Source of the DNA: Limanda limanda
Lineage: Eukaryota; Chordata; Actinopteri; Pleuronectiformes; Pleuronectidae
Length of the DNA: 64,000 nucleotides
Reading direction: 5' to 3'
Assembly (NCBI RefSeq): GCF_963576545.1
Contig: NC_083638.1
Coordinates: 29,287,900 to 29,351,899 of the forward strand
The notes under the pieces are model-generated. The model searched no databases and was not told the DNA's origin. It saw nothing but the letters and a program-made list of their open reading frames with translations. This document shows positions 9,960-18,975 of this stretch, one piece after another (the stretch's first letter is position 1; each line of letters opens with the position of its first letter). The translations under genes and the position numbers were made by a program.

Positions 9960-10330
9960 ATGGTCTGATTGATTTCTAACTACAACTGGCAGCTTAAAAG
10001 GCCACTGCTTTGGGAAATCTACCAAGCAACTTTTAATAAGCAGGCCACCAGGCAAGGAAGACAGGGAGGGATGTTCTACGATAACAGCCCTCTCATTCTT
10101 AAGGTCATTAGCTATTACAATTCCCTCTAGCACTACAGTGGTCCTAGCTGGTATAGACTGTTGATTATTGCCTTGCAATTTCACAACACAATGGTGATTG
10201 ATGTTGGACTGTTGGCGCCTTAGCTGTAGTACTTTGATTACTGCTCTGTAGCCTTGAGGAACTGGCTGGTGACGTGTTAGACTAGCTTCATGGTAAATGT
10301 CATACACCACATCAAGAGTACATGTACTAT
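9960..10330 (-). pseudogene. Gypsy-1 pol segment upstream of RT
   Basis: Minus-strand open frame of about 120 codons that was contiguous with the RT segment ending at 5135 before gypsy-2 inserted; frame and spacing match across the target duplication. It is the region linking protease to RT in gypsy Pol, without an enzyme motif I can name (LEGIVIANDLKNERAVIVEH is the clearest stretch). Homology ends near 10330, where a LINE scrap begins, so gag and the protease active site are gone. Confidence 0.7.
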
Positions 10331-10339
10331 ACCTTCAGT

Positions 10340-10450
10340 GAGTTTTGGGTCTACCCCAGGGTCTCCTCATATTTGGCTGTGCCCAGAAATCTTCAGAATG
10401 AAGGCTCTCAGGGGGCATTTTAATCAGATGCCCCAACAACCTTTACTGGT
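10340..10450 (-). repeat. LINE 3'-end fragment
   Basis: On the minus strand this reads GHLIKMPPESLHSEDF, then RRPWGRPKTH and a stop. It resembles the C-terminal 'RMPxxRLPxxxF ... RRPRGRPRTRW' tail found in several fish LINE ORFs. Only about 35 codons are left, so the clade cannot be fixed. Bases 10451-10633 show nothing recognisable. Confidence 0.4.
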
Positions 10451-10839
10451 AAACGCCTTTGACTTGACCTGAAGATTAGATATTCCAGACTTTTTCTATT
10501 TACCTCATTATCTACTTACCACTGAAGTAACTACAGCTATCGCAAGTTCTCGCAGTACACACAACTTCTAGTGAGAACTGTAGCAGTAGAGGAGGACATT
10601 CATGCAAAAAAAAGGATTGGTGTAAATGACATCTGTCACGGTTTGGATGGAGAGATGGACCCAGATGCAGAGATTTCAAATGAAAGGGTAATTTAATTAA
10701 ATAAGTACTTAAACTAACAAACAAAACCTTAACACTAACACTAAACAGGTAACAAACAAAACAAAAGGAGTAGCAAACTGGAAAGACAAGAACAGGAGGA
10801 ACAAAACACAAGTAAGCTTACACTAGGTTCAGGAGACGA

Positions 10840-10863
10840 GGGGCCCGTTTCACAAAGCAGGTT
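10840..10863 (+). repeat. Left terminal inverted repeat of Harbinger element
   Basis: 24 bases beginning GGGGCCCGTTTCACAAAG, exactly complementary to 14304-14327. Transposase and its Myb-like partner would act at these ends. Confidence 0.88.
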
Positions 10864-11069
10864 TAGTGAAAACTCTGAGTTAGTTAACCCTGAGATGAGG
10901 GAAACTCTGGTTTTTCAGTTTCACAAAGCCAGTTCAGCTTACCTCTGAGTCAGTTACCCTGGCAACATACTCCGTGAACCTAACCTGCTCGCTGGCAGGT
11001 TTTCTTCAACTAACCCCGAGTTTCTCCTGCTCTTAAGTTGAAGCCTGCAGACTGAAGGCAGTGGCAGAC

Positions 11070-12367
11070 ATGGCGTGTCCTTTTATTGAAGAGCCAGTTG
11101 ATGTCGAGGCGCAGATACTCCGCAGACATCTCCACCGGGAGAGGATTATTAGACCCCGATTGGATGTTTTATCATTCCCTGATGAGTATCTGTTTGAGCG
11201 TTTCCGTTTCTCTGCATCATCTATAATTTATATAAACGATATTCTCAGCCCTCACATCGCTCACATGACGCATCGTGGACATGCTCTCAGTTCCGAGCAA
11301 ATTCTTTGTATTGCACTTCGTTTTTTTGCCAACGGCAGTTTTTTGTATAACGTCAGTGATGCAGAGCATGTGTCCAAGGCAACTGTCTGTCGGGCTGTCC
11401 GAAATGTGACACTTGCACTGAAACGGCTACTATGCACGTTTGTAGTGTTCCCAAGTCACAGACCCACCAGACTTCTCAAAGAAGAGTTCCACAGAATTGC
11501 AGGTATCAGTCTAAGCAGTAATTCATTTATGTCATAAAGCTTTGAGACTTGAAGCACTAATCAGTCAATTTGATATATTTTAGGGTTTCCAGGTGTGATT
11601 GGCTGCATAGATGGCACTCACATTCCTATCATCGCTCCTTCAATAAATGAAGGAGATTATGTGAATAGGAAATCTGTCCACAGCATTAATGTGCAGGTAG
11701 GCCTAAATAGTAGCCTTTAACATTCCAAATTAAATACACTACACCATACAGCTAATTACTGTTCTCCACTGTGAAGATCATATGTGATGGAGCCCACATG
11801 ATTAACAATGTGGAAGCGAAGTGGCCTGGGTCTGTGCATGACTCACGAATGTTTCGTGAGTCGACACTGAGTGCCACATTTGCCGGTGGTGAGTTTATAT
11901 ATATAATTTATATACAGTATATAGTTATATCCTATGATCAAATATTTTGTTTCCTCCTATTGCAACTGAAACAAACTGTATCTTGTATTATCATAGTAGA
12001 GTTCGATGGTTACCTACTCGGAGACAGAGGGTACCCCTGCCAGCGCTATCTGCTGACCCCTTACCCTGACCCTGAGCCTGGCCCACAGCGACACTACAAC
12101 TTGGCTCACTGCAGGACACGAGCCAGAGTGGAGATGACCATCGGGATACTCAAGGCCCGGTTCCAGTGCCTTCGTAGGCTCAGGGTCACCCCAGAGAGAG
12201 CTTGTGACATTATAGTGGCATGTGTGGTTCTCCACAACATTGCCACTATTAGAGGAGAACAATGTCCTACTCTTTCCCCCTGTGATCCAGGTATTAATCA
12301 TACCCCCCCTGCTGATACACGAGATGGAAGAGCTGTTAGAGACATGATATGTGTCAATCATTTCTAA
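11070..12367 (+). CDS. Harbinger DDE transposase (HARBI1-like), four exons
   Basis: Inferred exons: 11070-11502, 11584-11696, 11777-11888, 12000-12367. All introns are GT-AG, and the phases join to a 341-residue protein, close to the length of vertebrate HARBI1 (about 350). ATG at 11070 (GACATGG context) is the first in frame. The N-terminal half has a helix-turn-helix-like region ([21 protein letters not shown], then [13 protein letters not shown]). The DDE nuclease shows [10 protein letters not shown] (first D), [10 protein letters not shown] (second D), LLGDRGYPC and [14 protein letters not shown] (E), then the conserved VVLHNIA. It would cut and rejoin the element ends. Nothing in it is visibly broken. 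It is convergent with the Myb-like gene. Confidence 0.9.
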
Positions 12368-12463
12368 CTGACCCATCACCTCCCCAATGTTCAAGAACGA
12401 CAATATGCATCTCATTTTATGAGGTCTTCTTTATTTCCTAGAAGGACAAATTTTGTACAGTTG

Positions 12464-14113
12464 TTAATCCTTTGTTGTTGAAACAATTAAAAAACATCCA
12501 CCTGTGGGCACGTCACCCACCTTTAACTGATGGTCCAGCAGTTGTATTTCCTTTTCTGTTTTGGTGATCTGCAGCCTTATGTGCTCCATTTCTAGGTGTG
12601 ATTTGTTTATTTGAGATTCTAAATATACCTTGTAAAGTTGTTTCACAGGGAGCTATAGGAACATAAATGACATTGAATTTCAGTGCCATGTCTATTTAGT
12701 GTCATTGTAAGTTGTGGGTCAATGCTGAACAACATCTTACTGAGGTAAGCTGTGCTGTGGAGGTTGATGGACCTTCTTCCCCATTGTAATTTCCAGCATG
12801 GCTCTGTTAGAGAGAAAGAAGTTGCAAGTTGTATTGTGGAACAACACTATTAACTGAGCCAAAGTTATTTTAAAAAAAAAAAGGTGTATACTTCAGCAGG
12901 CCTCTCTGCATCTTCCCTCTCTGTGGCAGCTGATAAGGTTTCTTCATCATCCTCCTGTAATGAAACAGAATGTGTGTGTTATATTCTACCAATTATGAAA
13001 AATCTGTGGAATATTAAGAGTACTTACAACAGCATGGAGGTCTGTTATGGCAGAAGGCTCAACGAGACAGATTACACCATCAGTAACTGGTAGAAAATGA
13101 AGATTAGACAGTTGATGATTACCCAGAAAAGTGCCCCACCTAATTTAAACACAATTTTTCAAACTCTGAGTCACCTTAAAATAGATTGATACCTGAAAGC
13201 AAAAGCAGCCAATTGCAAAGAACTGTAGCTTACTGCTACAAGAAAAATCAGTGTGCCAACTAAGTTGTGTCTAAGATGAATGGGTGGCCATTACTGAGCG
13301 AACACTAGAAAAAGGATTAACGTACATGCCATTCATTTGAATAACTTACCTCTTATGTAGGCCCCTGTGACCTGGGGCATGGGTGGGTCCGATGAACTCC
13401 CCCCAGAGATGCCCTCAGCAATGGGTCGTCCACTGTTCTGACTGAGGGCCATCTTTTCAGCCTCTGTGAGAGGTGGTGGTGGTGGACCGCCACCTGTTTT
13501 GCGGGCCTCAGCCTTTTTTCTGTTGGCTATAATGGAGGTCAAATTTAAATACATACAGAAAACACAACTTTGGAGACTTGTATGTATAAAAGGCATTTAG
13601 GTGTTGCTTTCATAGAGACAATATTAAATACTGGCAGTGTTGGGATTCCTCTTTTTTTTGCAGATTTCCCTAATTACTTAAATATATCCATCACATGTTG
13701 AATGTAGCCACTAAATGCTGTTTAATGAGGGCAGGCTAAACAACATCACAATTGCTTGTACTTTATTATACCTTACCTGTTTGAACTACATTTTTATATT
13801 TCATCTTTAGCTGCTGCCAAGTCCGTTTGGTGCCTGTTGGGTTGCACCTGTGCTCACAGACACACATATGGAATATAATTGTTGAATAAGTGGAACATTC
13901 AAGACAAAACATTTCTTTTTTTTCTCAAATTAATACTGACGCATTGACTCGGTCAGCAATTTCCTGCCACGCAAGATCCCGCGCTTTTGCTGCTGCCACA
14001 GTATTGCTTCTTTTTAAAAATATATGCTCACTTTCTGCATACGCAGTCATTAATATTTCCAACTCCACTTGGGAGAAGTAGGAGGATCGAGGCTGTTTAC
14101 CACTTGTTGCCAT
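12464..14113 (-). CDS. Harbinger Myb/SANT-like accessory protein, seven exons
   Basis: Inferred minus-strand exons: 14113-13941, 13847-13777, 13526-13350, 13086-13028, 12954-12892, 12803-12741, 12652-12464. Every intron is GT-AG and the phases join to 264 residues. ATG at 14111-14113. Residues about 10-80 form a Myb/SANT-like DNA-binding domain (YFSQVELEILMTAYAE, AWQEIADRVNA, TWQQLKMKYKNVVQ). A KKAEARKTGGGPPPPPL basic/proline linker and an acidic exon (EDDEETLSAATER) follow. The C-terminus is a predicted coiled coil (QLYKVYLESQINKSHLEMEHI, KTEKEIQLLDHQL). In studied Harbinger elements such a protein binds the ends and brings the transposase to the nucleus. Exon edges were inferred by eye. Confidence 0.82.
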
Positions 14114-14303
14114 GGTGAATCATGTTATCTGTGTTCCATTGATAAAGGCTTTTTATATCCTCATGCACAAGCTTCACTCAGGGTTACCTTGACTCTGAGT
14201 TGATTGAACTAAGTGTTATCACCTGTTCTGAAACCGAAAACTTAGAGTTTGACAGCTCAGAGTTGCTCAACCCAGAGTTAAGGTTTTAACTCAGAGTTTG
14301 TTG

Positions 14304-14327
14304 AACCTGCTTTGTGAAACGGGCCCC
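14304..14327 (+). repeat. Right terminal inverted repeat of Harbinger element
   Basis: Exact complement of the first 24 bases of the element. The host solo LTR resumes at 14328. Confidence 0.88.
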
Positions 14328-14671
14328 AGGACAGCAACCAGAAACACCGCAGGAAAAACAGGACCAACAAACACCGCAGGAAAAACAGACAATCCGACCG
14401 AGGACAAAGGGAAGACAGAGCCTTAAATACATAGGGAAGGCAGGGGCAATTGAACACAGGTGAAACACATGAGGGCAGAGCTGACAATCCCAGACAGGAA
14501 GTGAAGACGGAAACAACACACAAGGAACACAGACTACAAAATAAAACAGGAAACAGAAACAGGGTGTGCAAACATGAAAACAACTAGAACACACACACAA
14601 CAGAGATTTACTAAACAGAAAGCACTTTTGGAATTAAACTTAAACATGAACTAAAGTGCCAGATCCTGACA

Positions 14672-15285
14672 ACGTCGTTTTGAGTCAAATTTGAATGACG
14701 CAGCTTGCGAACAATTGGATGACACCACAGGAGCAGTGTGGAGGCGTTTTTAGTTTAGTTAGTTTTTTTTCTGTTTTTTTTACATCTGAAGAAGTGTTCA
14801 CCATTTACTTCCATTGTAGTTATTTCTATACAGCTTAGTATATCTAGAGTTATGTGAGACTGGAAGAAGGGTACTCTATGGACAGGCTTTCAGTCTATCA
14901 CTGGGCTTATTCACATGCAGCAGATAGACAGACACACAGTCACTCACTTACAGACAATTTAAACTCTCCAGTTCACTTAACCTACATGTCAATGGATGTC
15001 GGAGGCAAGCCAGAGTAGCCTAAGGAAATCCACACAGGCACCGGGAGAACATCCAATCTCCACACAGAGAGGACCCAGGAAGTCACAGTGGGGCTCAAAC
15101 TTGTGGGCCTCTTTGCTGCGAGGCAACAGTCTACATGTCAACCACTCTATCATTACATATGCGGATATCATGCAACTGGCATTGTGAAAACAGTACCTGG
15201 TTGCCTCAGTATTTAAAAATCACATACTAATTTGCTAAAAGGATGTGCACACTTGAACATACCCATCCATATTGAACATGCCCTT
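14672..15285. other. Non-coding; fish interspersed repeat relic
   Basis: No gene seen. Bases about 14895-15160 resemble a common fish repeat whose consensus reads roughly 'cacacaggcaccgggagaacat...ctccacacagagaggaccc...' and ends with an 'aaccactctat' motif. The copy is degraded and I cannot assign it to a named family with certainty. Confidence 0.4.
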
Positions 15286-15495
15286 TCCTAAACTCATGAC
15301 CATGAACCTGCTGCCACCACAGCTTGTGCTCTGAGGCTCTTCACCAGATATCAAGACCTGGCCGCAGAGATTTGTTCCCATTCAGCCACACAGAGCATTG
15401 GTGAGGTCCGACAGTGATATTGGGTAATAAAGCTCAGCTCAGAGTCAGTGCTCCAGTTCATCCAAAGCATGTTGGATGGGGTGAAGTACAGAAAT
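15286..15495 (-). pseudogene. Tc1-like transposase C-terminal relic
   Basis: Read on the minus strand, the fragment aligns in a single degraded frame with the end of Tc1-type transposases: a DELE..L segment, then SDLTNALC (compare PDLTNAL), and weak similarity to the 'SLPRRVEAVIAAxGG' tail. Several stops interrupt it. The catalytic part and inverted repeats are not recognisable. It is an old dead copy, unrelated to the element at 36519. Confidence 0.55.
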
Positions 15496-18400
15496 TTGTG
15501 AGGGGCAGGAAGTTATTCCAAACTGAGCTTTTCCACTTTTACTCTCCACTTTTTTGCCAGGTCCACATCTAACACTACTGCCTAAAATGCCTGTGTCTGC
15601 GGTATAATTAAATTCCCATTAATACTAAGAAGTTTGGCCAAGACCATGAACAACAATGCCTGGCTGGAAGAAGACAAGCAAGCTGGACGTGATGTACAGG
15701 TTTTCATATCCACTAAACCTAACTCCAACCTGACCAAGTGACTAAACAAAGTCATGCATAAAAAGCCAACTCTCAATCTTAAGCGATTAATCCCCCGGGA
15801 ATCATTATAATGCACAAGGTCAACAGCTCCACTCTGTCTCCCTTCCCCACATCCACAACCTTGAAGTAATCTTCTCATCTTTGAAGCGCCTTTTTTTTCC
15901 CCTGACTTGAGAGACCTTGCTTTCCCTCTGCCTGGCTGCCACCAAACTCCTTCCCCTCCTCTTGCTCAGACTAATGCTACTGCATTCTGTACAGAACTTT
16001 CTCCTTCACAGTCCCTAATGAACATCCAGTACATCCAGAACTCACCAGCTGGAATTTGTGTCCTGAAGAACCTCCACAACATATTCAATTAAAAGGATAT
16101 CCCTTAATATGCAAAAACCTCCATAACCAGTTGGTTGCTGGTGGCTCCAGTTTACTTCAGTTGCTTGTCTGGGCTTCACAGGAAGGAGAAACCATCCAAG
16201 CGGGAGGCAAAAAAAATGGAATATATATTTGCATCAAGTCAAATCTGACCAGAATTAAGTATAACTTTGCTGACATAATCAGAGACAGATCGTATTTATT
16301 TAGTATGTAACTATAGTCCTAATGCTGTTGCTAATTTAGTAATCTCATTGGCATATTGTTGAACATTTTAAAAAACGTCAAGAAAGGTTTTAATTGGATT
16401 TTCTTGACTTTCATGATTGTTGTTGTCAATACGTCAAGCGTGCATGCACAGTCAATGCTGGATATTCAAAACATCTTCAGGAAAAGTTTCATGTCCAATT
16501 TTTTCTGGAAGAAAAACAATGTCACAATAGTTATTTCACTTCCTGTCAATAGTCTGACAAGCTTTCTGACACATGGACACAGAGTTATTCTTTTCCAGGA
16601 ATTCTAAAGACGGTCCTCCTTAAATTAGGCAAAACTATGCATCTTTTGAAACATTATGCTTTCTTCTTTTTGATTGGGAGCCAACTCTGCGAAATCTGGC
16701 AGCTGGTACGCTTCGTAAACTGAGGCGCAAACCCAATTTGGCAGCTGGAAGTGTGAGAGTGTCTCTGAGTGAAAACATTAGGTCCTCTGGTAGATGGCGT
16801 TTGAATGACAAGTGAAGGGAGAGTGGATGTCGGCTGATAGAGTCTGTTATTATGTTTCCTCCCTTTTTTACCTTCTCTTTCACATCTTAAGCCCATATGT
16901 GCGCCTGCCACACCGCCTTAGGATAGCACAGCACTCAGCAGGCGTCTGAGGGAGGATGTGTAGGAGAAGAAGCATGGGTGTTTGTGTGATTTCTGTGTGT
17001 TTGTGTACCTTTCTGTATATTATTGGGCTTGGCTGTTGACAGAGATGCTGCGAAGGGGGATGCTGGGAGGGAGGATGGGGGAATGTTAGTGTGTGTGTGT
17101 GTGCGTGTGCGTGTTGGGGTGGTGTTATCTAGTTGCCTCAGCAGCCTCTTGCTGAGCATCTTAGCTTGATAAACAGAGAGATTGGAAGAAGGTAGCAAAT
17201 GCCTCCAGGAGAGAAATACAGTGGAATCAAAGCTCTCGCTCAGTGTTTTCTCTCTCTCACACTCATGCACACACTCACAAATGCAAACACAAACCATACG
17301 CACAGAAGGAGATCCACAACAAATACAATCAAATGGAACTATAGAGACACACACTCATGCCCACCCACATGCACACATTGGTCCTTTATCTAAAGTATGA
17401 GTACCACCTGGCTAGTGAAGGTTTGGTTTAACCTGGCAGAAGGCCCGACTGGATGATCTGTCGGGCAGACGGAGACGTAGACGAAGAGAAAGGGAGCGAC
17501 ATAGAGGCCAGACAGAGATAGAAGGAAAAATGACAAAGACAACTATGTTTTGATATTCTTTAACGAACCAGAAGCAGAGGCAAAAAAAAAAAATAGATAA
17601 GAAAGGTCAAGCGAGGGAAAGAAGAGAGACAGACGAGTTTAGAAGAAGAGTGCTCAGCAGAGAGCAAGGTGAAAGCCAGAAAGATCAATGGCCCAATGAA
17701 GAGAAAGGTGAAAGATGAAAGAGAGAGATGTGATGAAAAAAAGTGAGACAGAAGGCGAGAGGAGAGTGAGTGTGGCAAAGATGTGAGCGGAAAAGATGAA
17801 AAGGCTGGCTGCAGGAAGGAAATGACAGAACGATGCTCTCCAGAGATGAGGAGAATACATAGTGAGAAATAGAGTGTGTGTGGTGTAGCAGCTGTCGCTT
17901 AAGGAATCAAGGGGTCTGACAACATGGGACATCAGGATTGAATGATTGTAGGATCTGACCGTTTAGGATAAAAGACCAGGGGGATTTTCTTTGCATTCTT
18001 CAGAAAAAGATTGCTGCTGTCAGCCTGGTGTGCCAGGAACATATTTTATGGCAAACATAGACATTGTTTTCACAAGAGGCTCTGAGATTGGCCTGTAAAA
18101 AACGATTGTTAGTTCGAAAATTTAGCGTTTAATTAGCTGATGGTTTAATTATACACTTTATTTTACAAAAAGCCATAAAAACTTTGCTTCACGGCTGTTA
18201 AATGTGAATTATTTGACTAATGAAAAGGCCAATCCATTCATTTTCAAACTTCTTGGTGGAGTTAGAAAATTAATGGATGAGACGCGAGTGAGTAGGTGGG
18301 GAAAGGCAGGAAGGAACAGCATCAGTCACTTACATGACCAACACAAATAACATACAGTAGATTATGGATGAGATGACTCATTCAGCTACATCCTTACCAA

Positions 18401-18819
18401 GAGCACTAACAGGCTACCAGCCCTTCGTGATGAAGAAAGGCTTATTGTTGTTTTCGGAGCTGCAGAGTAGTTTGCTTTCCCGTTGTCTGCTCTGTTGGCT
18501 CGGTAAACCCACCCTCCACACACAATGCAATCACTCTCACTTTTTTTTCCTTTTCCATCTCCATCACACAAACCCTCCACATGCCACTTTCCCCTGCTTC
18601 CCTTCAGCCCTTGCTCTTTCTCGGTCTATACCTGTCAGTTTTCCTTTTTCCCCCCTCCACTCACTTGTGCCTCTTCTGTCTTAATTCATTTTTAGCTTTC
18701 CCCTTTCACTTTGTCTGTTGTGATTAACAATTCAAAGAAGCTGGGATGCAATAAGTAATTATTGCTTGGGTGGGAATGTCCTGATCTGCCCTGTTAAAGG
18801 ACTATAAAGAGACTTTGTT
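15496..18819. other. Non-coding intergenic DNA
   Basis: No supported gene; the short open frames here lack family motifs. It contains a mixed GT/GC repeat at 17088-17115, CA-rich DNA at 17260-17375, and a strongly purine-biased block at about 17450-17860. Pyrimidine-rich DNA occurs at 18540-18715. Confidence 0.5.
17450..17860 (+). repeat. Long purine-rich tract
   Basis: About 400 bases dominated by A and G on the + strand (GAAAGGGAGCGAC, GAGGGAAAGAAGAGAGAC, GAAGGCGAGAGGAGAG). The minus strand is correspondingly C/T-rich, which produces spurious Ser/Phe/Leu-rich open frames. No period is obvious. Confidence 0.7.
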
Positions 18820-18975
18820 TTATTTTGATGACACTTATATTGTGTTTCTGATGGGCCTTTACGTCCTTTTTTTGTAATTTTTCCTGTCTTTTGTGATTAT
18901 CTTCTCCGCCCCTGATGTGTTTCACCTTTGCCCAATAACATTTGTGTATTTAGTCTCTCTGCTTCCAGTTCTCTT
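18820..18975 (+). repeat. LTR-like fragment related to the 10634-14671 family
   Basis: The CCTGATGTGTTTCACCTTTG ... TTTGTGTATTTAGTCTCTCTG sequence matches, with changes, the minus strand of the solo LTR (CTCATGTGTTTCACCTGTG ... ATGTATTTAAGGCTCTGTC). Promoter-proximal order and spacing are kept. Its limits are uncertain and no target duplication was found. Confidence 0.4.

Larger units (their letters stand above)
1..10330 (-). mobile_element. Gypsy-1: decayed, interrupted Ty3/gypsy retrotransposon
   Basis: On the minus strand the order is a pol segment upstream of RT (9960-10330), RT (4086-5135), RNase H (3301-4085), integrase (559-2445) and the start of a 3' LTR (545 down to the window edge). 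That is the Ty3/gypsy order RT-RH-IN. Gag and the protease active-site region are absent: homology stops near 10330, where unrelated repeats begin. Two later insertions split the element: the insert at about 2446-3300 and gypsy-2 at 5136-9959. Frameshifts and small deletions inside RT show it is inactive. I see no 5' LTR in the window. Its LTR sequence is unlike that of gypsy-2, so the two belong to different families. Confidence 0.88.
10840..14327 (+). mobile_element. Complete PIF/Harbinger DNA transposon
   Basis: A 3488-bp element with terminal inverted repeats. The first 24 bases (starting GGGGCCCGTTTCACAAAG) match the complement of the last 24 exactly, and weaker pairing continues through an AACTCTGAGTTA motif. 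It encodes the two proteins typical of this superfamily, convergently arranged: a DDE transposase on + (11070-12367) and a Myb/SANT-like protein on - (12464-14113). All inferred introns have GT-AG ends and both reading frames are open. The target duplication is unclear: a shared AG flanks the ends, not the usual TWA. It inserted into a solo LTR. Confidence 0.92.
10634..14671 (-). mobile_element. Probable solo LTR, split by Harbinger element
   Basis: Without the Harbinger insert (10840-14327) this is about 550 bp. On the minus strand it starts TGTCAGGATCTGGCAC and ends CCAAACCGTGACA, i.e. TG...CA with a short TGTCA/TGACA inverted repeat. The flanks are ACATC (10629-10633) and ACGTC (14672-14676), a 5-bp duplication with one mismatch. 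On the minus strand it has a TATTTAAGG promoter-like box and no coding frame. This fits a solo LTR; a terminal-repeat DNA element is the alternative. A degraded relative may lie at 18820-18975. Confidence 0.55.

Noticed and set aside
11841..11863. Inverted repeat GACTCACGAA / TTCGTGAGTC
   Set aside because: It lies inside a conserved transposase exon (HDSRMFRES), so it is probably a chance effect of the codons and not a control site.
11771..12367. Single 198-codon frame reading through the third Harbinger intron
   Set aside because: The intron lacks a stop in that frame but adds a hydrophobic, AT-encoded stretch not expected in HARBI1-like proteins, and GT-AG sites with matching phase remove it.
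12014..12415. 133-codon minus-strand frame inside the Harbinger element
   Set aside because: It is antisense to the last transposase exon, which has the DDE glutamate and the conserved VVLHNIA motif.
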